A DNA stretch of 10,750 bases from Verrucomicrobiota bacterium (GTDB lineage: Bacteria; Verrucomicrobiota; Verrucomicrobiia; Limisphaerales; JACRJZ01), in contig JAKLEJ010000084.1 in assembly GCA_022711695.1 (NCBI GenBank), positions 1 through 10,750 on the forward strand, given 5' to 3'. Shown piece after piece: positions 1-5,278 of this stretch; the first letter of the stretch is position 1, and every line of letters starts with the position of its first letter. The translations under genes were made by a program, and so were the position numbers. Below the pieces are notes generated by a model. The model was given only the letters and a program-made list of their open reading frames with translations, was not told the DNA's origin and did not search any database.

Positions 1-1080
1 GCCGATGTCATGCCGTTCCTTGCCGATCAGCACATGGTCCCTGCCCGGGGTCACCCGCCCCGCCTTGTCCGAGCGGAGGATGTCCAGCAGGCTGCGGCCG
101 GGGCTGGGGGCCATTCCCGTCTGTCGCCATTGCAGGCCCGCAAGGTCGATGAAGGTCGGGGCGAAATCGATGAAACTGACATAATCGGACACCGTGCGGC
201 CCGGGGCGCGCAGGCCGCGTTTCCACATGATGGCCAGGGGCAGGCGATTGGAGTGATCGTAAGTCTGGCCCTTGGCGCGCGGGAACGGCATGCCGTTGTC
301 CGAGGTGACCAGGACCAGGGTGTCGTCCAGTTCGCCGCGCTGTTCCAAAAGCTCGAGCATCCGGCCCAGGTGGCGGTCAAAGTGTTCCACCTCGTAAGCG
401 TAATCGAGGAGGTCGTTGCGCACGACCTCGTTGTCCGGCCAGAAGCCTGGCACGCGGTCCACGTCGGCCAGGGTCTTCCCGCCCTTGGCCACCCCTGCTC
501 CGTACTCAAAACCCCGATGAGGCTCGACCGCGCCGTACCAGAAACACCAGGGCTGGCCTCGAGGGGTCGCTTCGAGAAAATCCGCGAAGTTCGCAGCGTA
601 GTCATTGTTGCCGATCCCGCGGGCGGGCGGTTTGGCGGTGCGGCGGTTGAAGGGAAGCCCGGCCATCTGGCGCGGCCGTCCGACGGCGTTGGTGGCCACG
701 CCGGGCGCCCATCCTTTGCAGGTCATTCCCACAAAGTAGCCCCGCTCGCCCAGGCTTTCCGCGTAGGTCTTGAACTCCGGCGGGAAATACGGGATGTGGT
801 TGCAGGCCGCCTTGAGCTGCCACGAATTGCGGCCCGTGAGAATGCAGGCGCGCGAGGGCGCGCACTTGGCGTTGGGAGTGTAGGCGTGAGTAAACAGGAT
901 TCCCTGGCTGGCCACGCGGTCGAAGGCCGGTGTTTTGACCCATTTGCAGCCGTAGGCGCCGGCATGGCCGTAGCCCCAGTCGTCGGCAATGGCCAGAAGG
1001 AGGTTGGGGCGGGCCGCTTCCGCGGCCGAGGCCCCGAGGGCCAGGCCCCAGAGCATCCAGGCAAATGCGCAGGCTCTCAT
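1..1080 (-). CDS. Exported sulfatase, family S1 (N-sulfoglucosamine sulfohydrolase-like), partial
   Basis: This is a type I sulfatase that would hydrolyse sulfate esters or sulfamates on glycans outside the cytoplasm. The first 360 residues are visible and the frame runs off the left edge without a stop, so the C-terminal subdomain is missing. Residues 1-20 form a signal peptide (hydrophobic segment with an Ala-Ser-Ala end), so the ATG at 1080 fits. Metal ligands D33-D34 open the fold. The sulfatase signature C73-A-P-S-R77 followed by LTGR at 81-84 supplies the cysteine normally converted to formylglycine, which requires a maturase not seen here. K122 lies in a CKGWAPG segment; a histidine common at this motif in other sulfatases is replaced by Trp. 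H188 is in PHRG, and D261-N262 in TSDNG completes the metal site. The stretch SDNGMPFPRAKG recalls the SGSH-like subfamily. Substrate is unknown. It is divergent from hemB with about 107 bp between. Confidence 0.93.
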   Translation of the reverse strand, partial: MRACAFAWMLWGLALGASAAEAARPNLLLAIADDWGYGHAGAYGCKWVKTPAFDRVASQGILFTHAYTPNAKCAPSRACILTGRNSWQLKAACNHIPYFPPEFKTYAESLGERGYFVGMTCKGWAPGVATNAVGRPRQMAGLPFNRRTAKPPARGIGNNDYAANFADFLEATPRGQPWCFWYGAVEPHRGFEYGAGVAKGGKTLADVDRVPGFWPDNEVVRNDLLDYAYEVEHFDRHLGRMLELLEQRGELDDTLVLVTSDNGMPFPRAKGQTYDHSNRLPLAIMWKRGLRAPGRTVSDYVSFIDFAPTFIDLAGLQWRQTGMAPSPGRSLLDILRSDKAGRVTPGRDHVLIGKERHDIG

Positions 1081-1093
1081 GTGAACCGGGTCC

Positions 1094-1123
1094 AGACTAA
1101 CACCCCGAGAATCGGTGGGCCAA
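1094..1123 (-). promoter_or_regulatory. Candidate promoter of the sulfatase gene
   Basis: On the minus strand TTGGCC (1118-1123) and TAGTCT (1094-1099) are separated by 18 bases and lie 14-43 bases before the ATG. The predicted transcript would start about 7 bases ahead of the start codon. The hexamers match the sigma-70 consensus only 4/6 and 3/6, so this is weak. It is listed because the spacing and the very short leader resemble the better candidates in front of hemB, carA and the FHA gene. Confidence 0.25.
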
Positions 1124-1152
1124 CCTAAGAATGTGCCCGGTGTTCGGCGTGG

Positions 1153-1181
1153 TTGCCCCAGGGAAGCCCCTGGGCTACACT
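1153..1181 (+). promoter_or_regulatory. Candidate hemB promoter with inverted repeat in the spacer
   Basis: TTGCCC (1153-1158) and TACACT (1176-1181) are 17 bases apart, each 4/6 to the sigma-70 consensus. The predicted transcription start falls at about 1188, which is the A of the hemB ATG, so the message would be leaderless. A perfect 7-bp inverted repeat, CCCAGGG and CCCTGGG with a 4-base loop (1157-1174), fills most of the spacer and could be an operator or chance in GC-rich DNA. If right, this promoter also rules out the upstream in-frame ATG at 1131. Confidence 0.35.
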
Positions 1182-1187
1182 GCCCGC

Positions 1188-2192
1188 ATGACACGAGCGT
1201 TTGCGGGGCAATTCCCCGCCTGTCGGCCCCGAAGATTACGGCAGAACCCCGCGTTGCGCCAACTGGTCGCCGAGACCCGGCTGAGCGTCGAGCAGTTGGT
1301 GCTGCCGTTGTTCGTCGTGCACGGACGAGGGGTCCGGCGGCCCATCGGGGCCATGCCGGGGGTGGCCCAGCTTTCGATCGATGAATTGGTCAAGGACGCC
1401 GGGCGCGCCCATGCCGCCGGTGTGCCCGCGGTGCTGCTCTTCGGGATTCCGCGGGTCAAAGACGCGCGCGCCTCGGAGGCTTACGCTGCCGGCGGGATCG
1501 TGCAGCAGGCGGTGCGGCGGTTGAAGAAAGAGATTCCCTCTCTGCTGGTGGTGACGGACGTGTGCCTGTGCGAATACATGGCGCACGGCCATTGCGGCCT
1601 GGTCCAGCCGGGCGACCAGACCGGGAGGGTGGACAACGATCCCACCTTGGACCTCCTGGCGCGCTCGGCGCTCAGCCATGCCGAAGCCGGCGCGGATATC
1701 GTCGCTCCCAGCGACATGATGGACGGGCGGGTGCAGGCCATCCGCCGCGCCCTGGACAAAAAGGGCTTCTCGGAGATTCCCATCATGTCCTATGCCGCCA
1801 AGTATGCGTCGTCCTTTTATGGGCCGTTCCGGGAAGCGGCGGAATCGGCGCCGCACTTCGGGGACCGACGGAGCTACCAGATGAACCCGGCCAACGGCGA
1901 CGAAGCGTTGCGCGAAGTGGCCCTGGACATCCAGGAAGGCGCCGACATCGTGATGGTCAAGCCGGCGCTGCCCTGCCTGGACATCATCCACCGGGTGAAG
2001 CAGACCTTCGGCTACCCCACCGCCGCCTACATGGTCAGCGCGGAATACTCGATGATCAAAGCGGCGGCGGCTAATGGATGGATCAACGAGCAAGGCGTGA
2101 TGATGGAAACGCACCTGGCCCTGCGCCGGGCCGGGGCCGACATCCTGATCACCTACGCCGCAGCGGACGTCGCCAAATGGGTGCGGGGATAA
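1188..2192 (+). CDS. hemB: Delta-aminolevulinic acid dehydratase (porphobilinogen synthase)
   Basis: HemB condenses two 5-aminolevulinate molecules to porphobilinogen, the second committed step of tetrapyrrole (heme, cobalamin) synthesis, in the cytosol. The 334-residue product has the usual family length. The N-terminus reads RPRRLRQNPALRQLV, typical of HemB, followed by MPGV near residue 56. The zinc-site cysteines C126, C128 and C136 lie in VCLCEYMAHGHCG, so this is a cysteine-rich zinc-type enzyme and not the Asp-rich magnesium type. The two active-site lysines are K205 (SYAAKYASSFYGPFR) and K258 (VMVKPALPCLDII), the latter forming the Schiff base. The frame is open back to an ATG at 1131, but those 19 extra residues do not look like HemB and a promoter-like sequence overlaps them, so 1188 is preferred. 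It appears monocistronic: divergent from the sulfatase and convergent with the FHA gene. The 106 bases after the stop hold only small GC-rich stems (e.g. CGAAG/CTTCG, 2217-2229). Confidence 0.96.
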   Translation: MTRAFAGQFPACRPRRLRQNPALRQLVAETRLSVEQLVLPLFVVHGRGVRRPIGAMPGVAQLSIDELVKDAGRAHAAGVPAVLLFGIPRVKDARASEAYAAGGIVQQAVRRLKKEIPSLLVVTDVCLCEYMAHGHCGLVQPGDQTGRVDNDPTLDLLARSALSHAEAGADIVAPSDMMDGRVQAIRRALDKKGFSEIPIMSYAAKYASSFYGPFREAAESAPHFGDRRSYQMNPANGDEALREVALDIQEGADIVMVKPALPCLDIIHRVKQTFGYPTAAYMVSAEYSMIKAAAANGWINEQGVMMETHLALRRAGADILITYAAADVAKWVRG

Positions 2193-2298
2193 GGCCGGCC
2201 GGCGCCCAACTCGACACGAAGCGCCTTCGCGGGCAAGTCTCCAATCGTTCGCAGCACCCCAGCGGCCCGGACGGCACGGCTGAGGCGCACATGCAGGG

Positions 2299-2814
<516 letters not shown>

Positions 2815-2829
2815 ATCGATTTCGCGCTC

Positions 2830-2859
2830 ACTCTAGGGGTGCTTCCCCCGTGAAGTCAA
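2830..2859 (-). promoter_or_regulatory. Promoter candidate for the FHA gene
   Basis: On the minus strand TTGACT (2854-2859; 5/6 to consensus) and TAGAGT (2830-2835; 4/6) are separated by 18 bases. The start of transcription would be near 2822-2824, only about 8-10 bases before the ATG at 2814, which explains the lack of a Shine-Dalgarno sequence. It is one of the two best sigma-70-like promoters in the window and suggests the FHA gene is expressed independently of carA. Confidence 0.5.
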
Positions 2860-2860
2860 C

Positions 2861-2962
2861 CGGATTCAACCGGCTGAATCCGCGCGTCCGTCGCCCTGTC
2901 GGGACCACCTCAGGCGTTGTCGAACGCGCAGGGGACTGCGAACGCGCGCGAGGCGGATTCAG
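2861..2962 (-). repeat. Overlapping inverted repeats between carA and the FHA promoter
   Basis: CGGATTCA (2861-2868) and its reverse complement TGAATCCG (2875-2882) form a perfect 8-bp inverted repeat with a 6-base spacer, directly upstream of the FHA -35 hexamer. The inner arm, extended to CTGAATCCGC (2874-2883), is also perfectly complementary to GCGGATTCAG at 2953-2962. The same sequence can therefore pair with either partner. In addition TCAACCGG occurs twice exactly 10 bases apart (2856-2863, 2866-2873). It could be an operator for the FHA promoter or an RNA structure at the 3' end of the carA message; no T-run makes it an obvious terminator. Confidence 0.5.
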
Positions 2963-2981
2963 ATGTCCGGACCCGCCGTTC

Positions 2982-4142
2982 TCACGACTTCTCGATGAGG
3001 GCGCGAAACTCGGAGAAGAGCGACGCCGAATCGTGCGGCCCGGGCGAAGCCTCGGGGTGGTATTGCACACAGAAGATCGGCTTGCCGGTGTGACGCATGC
3101 CCTCGACGGTCTGGTCGTTCAGGTTGATGCGGTTGACCTTGATCTCCGAGGGCAGCGAGTCCGAGGCCACGGCGAAACCATGGTTTTGCGAAGTGATCTC
3201 GACCCGCCCGGAATCGAGGTCTTTCACCGGCTGGTTGGCCCCGCGGTGCCCGAACTTGAGCTTGAAGGTTTTGCCGCCGAAGGCCAGGCCGAGGATCTGA
3301 TGTCCCAGGCAAATTCCGAAAATGGGAATGCCGGTCTTGACCAGCTCGGCCACGGCGCGCGCAGCGTAGGGCAGCGCGGCCGGGTCTCCGGGCCCGTTCG
3401 AGAGGAAGATGCCGGCGGGTTTGAAGGCCAGCGCCTCGGCCGCGGGCGTAGCCGCGGGAACCACTTGCACCTCGAACCCCTCCTGCCGCAGCCGGCGCAG
3501 GATATTGTACTTCATCCCAAAGTCGTAGGCCACGATCGGCAGATCGGCCTTGCGGAGCGGCGCCCGCAGTTGCCGCGGGTCGGCCACGGCCATGCCGCCC
3601 CGGGCAATGGCGAAGGCGGCGCTCTGCCGGTCGTCCTCGTCCCAACGGAAGGCGTGTTTGTGGGTCACTTCCTTCACGTAATCGACTCCCACCAGCCCAT
3701 GCCAGTTCCGGGCCTCCTGCACCGCCTCCTCGTCGGAGACGGGACGGGTGGAAATGAACCCGTTCATCGCGCCGCGCACGCGCAACTTCTTGGTCAGGGC
3801 GCGCGTGTCCACTCCCTGGATGCCGGGCAGGCGGTGCTCGCGGAGGTAATCGTCCAGCGAACAATCCGCCCGCCAGTTGCTGACGACGGGCGAAAGCTCC
3901 CGCACCACGAAGCCGGCCGCGTGCGGCTGGTAGGACTCGATGTCCACCCGGTTGATGCCGTAGTTGCCGATGTGCGGGTAGGTCATCGTCACGATCTGGC
4001 CCTTGTAGGACGGATCGGTCAGGATTTCCTGGTAGCCGGTCATCGAGGTGTTAAAGCACACCTCTCCGCAAGCCGAGGCGGTGGCGCCGAAGGCCTGACC
4101 ATGGAACACTGTGCCATCTTCGAGGGCGAGGATTGCTTTCAT
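2982..4142 (-). CDS. carA: Carbamoyl-phosphate synthase small (glutaminase) subunit
   Basis: CarA hydrolyses glutamine and channels ammonia to the large subunit CarB for carbamoyl phosphate, feeding pyrimidine and arginine synthesis in the cytosol. The 386-residue product matches the family length (about 380). The N-terminal half has the small-subunit domain, opening MKAILALEDGTVFHG with FNTSMTGYQEILTDPSY near 30-46 and GVDTRALTKKLR near 110-121. The C-terminal half is a class I glutamine amidotransferase: nucleophile C278 in GICLGHQ, with H362 and E364 in QYHPEASPGPHD completing the triad. The frame stays open 157 codons upstream to 4613, but that stretch is low-complexity Arg/Pro-rich and only the ATG at 4142 gives the canonical N-terminus. 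CarB is not in the window, so the two subunit genes are not immediately adjacent downstream here. A promoter-like sequence lies just upstream. Confidence 0.97.
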   Translation of the reverse strand: MKAILALEDGTVFHGQAFGATASACGEVCFNTSMTGYQEILTDPSYKGQIVTMTYPHIGNYGINRVDIESYQPHAAGFVVRELSPVVSNWRADCSLDDYLREHRLPGIQGVDTRALTKKLRVRGAMNGFISTRPVSDEEAVQEARNWHGLVGVDYVKEVTHKHAFRWDEDDRQSAAFAIARGGMAVADPRQLRAPLRKADLPIVAYDFGMKYNILRRLRQEGFEVQVVPAATPAAEALAFKPAGIFLSNGPGDPAALPYAARAVAELVKTGIPIFGICLGHQILGLAFGGKTFKLKFGHRGANQPVKDLDSGRVEITSQNHGFAVASDSLPSEIKVNRINLNDQTVEGMRHTGKPIFCVQYHPEASPGPHDSASLFSEFRALIEKS

Positions 4143-4162
4143 GCAGCCGTCAAGTGGGCGAG

Positions 4163-4190
4163 ATGCTAGGGGCCGGCGCACCGCGGTCAA
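4163..4190 (-). promoter_or_regulatory. Promoter candidate for carA
   Basis: On the minus strand TTGACC (4185-4190; 5/6) and TAGCAT (4163-4168; 4/6) are separated by 16 bases. Transcription would begin about 14 bases before the ATG at 4142, again a very short leader without a clear ribosome binding site. The sequence CCCCTAG around the -10 is shared with the FHA promoter. No pyrimidine-type leader peptide or attenuator fits in so short a leader. Confidence 0.5.
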
Positions 4191-4206
4191 GTCCGAAGCG
4201 GCTCTC

Positions 4207-4243
4207 AAAACGGACGCCCCGGCATGGGGGCGGCGCCGGGGCG
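4207..4243 (-). terminator. Rho-independent terminator candidate downstream of the hemerythrin gene
   Basis: Reading the minus strand, CGCCCCGGC (4235-4243) and GCCGGGGCG (4215-4223) form a perfect 9-bp GC stem with an 11-base loop. It is followed four bases later by TTTT (4207-4210). It lies about 220 bases after the hemerythrin stop and directly ahead of the carA promoter, the place expected for separating the two transcripts. The T-run is short, so efficiency is uncertain. Confidence 0.5.
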
Positions 4244-4462
4244 GCCAGGCCGGGGCTGCCGCCACGCCCCATCCGGGCGTGGCTCGCAGAGGCGTTCGCC
4301 CTGACCGCGGCTGCGGGAGCGGGGTCCTGTCGCGGGAGCGGCCGACGAAGGCCGGACCGCCCCGAGCCGAGCGATCAAGGGATTCGGGAAGGCGGCTGCG
4401 GGAGGGCGCGGCCCGCGCCACCGCAAACCGGACAACCCAATGGCGACGGCGCGGCGGCGCAA
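4244..4462. other. Non-coding GC-rich spacer with a second strong hairpin
   Basis: Together with the carA promoter and terminator this makes a gene-free stretch of about 320 bp (4143-4462). The only further structure seen is a perfect 9-bp inverted repeat, GCCACGCCC (4261-4269) and GGGCGTGGC (4275-4283), with a 5-base loop and no T-run. ORFs crossing this stretch translate to Arg/Pro/Gly-rich low-complexity sequence and are not credible genes. No tRNA, riboswitch or repeat family was recognised. Confidence 0.5.
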
Positions 4463-5077
4463 TCAGGCATGGTGGCCGGCGCAGCCCATGCAGGCCTGGG
4501 CCGACTCCATCCGATGCGGGTCCGCCGGATAAGCGGCGCACAAGGCTTCGCCCAGCCCGCGCAATTGCTCGATTTGCTCCGCGCTCATCACGCTGCGATC
4601 GAAGGCGTCGCAATCCTCGTCGAGCTTCTGAAACAGCTCCGGAGGAATGGCCTGCTGAGCCATCGGGTAAAGGATGTTGTCCTCCTTCTGAATGTGCCCG
4701 AGGAGGAGCGGCACAAACTCGCCTGCGTGCCCGATGACCCGCTCGCGCTCGACGGCGTCCAGGTCCCCGCTGCCCGCGCCCACTTCCGCCAGCGCCCGCA
4801 CGTGGGTCCGGCCGGCCGTATGCTCGGAGAGCATCACCCCCACCGGGCCATAGTCGCTCGGGAAGCCCTGTTTGTTCAGGGCGACGAAGAGCCGGTCCTC
4901 CTCCTTGCCATGGTGGAGTTTGTCGGCAAAGTCGCGGAAGAACGCGGCAAAGCGGGCCACGTCGGTTCGGGGCACGGCCCCGCCGGACTCGAGCCGGCAG
5001 ACGAGGGTGTCCAGGGCGCCGAGCACCCGCACGATCAGCCGGTGCTCGTTCATCATGTGTTCAATCGACTTGTTCAT
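4463..5077 (-). CDS. Hemerythrin HHE-domain protein
   Basis: The 204-residue product is a hemerythrin-like (HHE cation-binding) four-helix protein, a family whose members bind a di-iron centre and handle O2 or NO or repair iron-sulfur clusters. Candidate iron ligands run in the expected order: H12 in NEHR, H55/H56 with E59-E60 in HHGKEED, H86 in SEHTAGR, and H128 with E132-D133 in HIQKEDNILYP. No signal peptide is present, so it is cytoplasmic. The C-terminus ends in CMGCAGHHA (C196, C199, H202, H203), a potential extra metal or redox site outside the HHE fold. The ATG at 5077 gives a normal N-terminus; M8 and M9 are alternatives. An FNR/DNR-like box lies 55-68 bases upstream, supporting control by oxygen or nitric oxide. 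The exact role (NO defence, O2 sensing, cluster repair) cannot be told from sequence. It is separated from carA by a terminator candidate. Confidence 0.9.
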   Translation of the reverse strand: MNKSIEHMMNEHRLIVRVLGALDTLVCRLESGGAVPRTDVARFAAFFRDFADKLHHGKEEDRLFVALNKQGFPSDYGPVGVMLSEHTAGRTHVRALAEVGAGSGDLDAVERERVIGHAGEFVPLLLGHIQKEDNILYPMAQQAIPPELFQKLDEDCDAFDRSVMSAEQIEQLRGLGEALCAAYPADPHRMESAQACMGCAGHHA

Positions 5078-5131
5078 AGCGTTGCAGTGTCTCTGTCACG
5101 CTGAACGTTGCCCGGATGGGCGCGAAGCGCT

Positions 5132-5145
5132 TTGACGCAAATCAA
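5132..5145 (-). promoter_or_regulatory. FNR/DNR (CRP-family) binding-site candidate upstream of the hemerythrin gene
   Basis: Read on the minus strand the site is TTGAT-TTGC-GTCAA. The FNR consensus is TTGAT-N4-ATCAA, so 9 of 10 half-site positions match, and the GTCAA half is as in DNR/NNR-type boxes. It is centred about 61 bases before the hemerythrin ATG. A class II arrangement (centre at -41.5) would put the transcription start about 20 bases before the ATG, but no good -10 hexamer is visible there, so the promoter geometry is unresolved. Confidence 0.5.
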
Positions 5146-5221
5146 GACTCCGCAAGATGCGCGGGCAAGGCCGGTCGATCCCTTTGGCCCCGAAGGACCG
5201 GCGGTCGAAGGGGCGGCAACG

Positions 5222-5248
5222 GCGCCTCCGGGCGGCCGCCGGAGACGC
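5222..5248 (-). terminator. GC-rich hairpin downstream of the GH127 gene
   Basis: CTCCGG (5226-5231) and CCGGAG (5239-5244) pair with a 7-base loop, extended outside one mismatch by GCG/CGC. The hairpin begins about 30 bases beyond the GH127 stop codon in its direction of transcription. There is no T-run, so it is at best a weak terminator or a 3'-end-protecting structure. Confidence 0.25.
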
Positions 5249-5278
5249 AAAGACGGAAACGCGCCGGGCCCGAAGCCG

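Noticed and set aside
10..1128. 372-codon open frame on the plus strand opposite the sulfatase
   Set aside because: The opposite strand encodes an intact sulfatase N-terminus with CAPSR and TSDNG motifs; the plus-strand frame is a shadow.
1131..1187. Upstream ATG that would extend HemB by 19 residues
   Set aside because: The added residues lack similarity to HemB N-termini, and the hemB promoter candidate lies inside this stretch.
2850..4169. 439-codon open frame on the plus strand opposite carA
   Set aside because: carA on the minus strand is unambiguous with its full catalytic triad; the plus translation has no family features.
4463..4494. Possible c-type heme motif at the hemerythrin C-terminus
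   Set aside because: The sequence is CMGCA, not CxxCH, and the protein has no signal peptide for periplasmic heme attachment.
4143..4613. 157-codon N-terminal extension of carA
   Set aside because: The extension is low-complexity Arg/Pro/Ala sequence, overlaps the hemerythrin gene, terminator and carA promoter candidates, and the canonical CarA N-terminus begins at the internal ATG (4142).
4111..5104. Plus-strand ORFs over the carA-hemerythrin spacer and hemerythrin gene
   Set aside because: Their translations are Arg/Pro/Gly-rich without motifs and run antisense to the well-supported hemerythrin gene.
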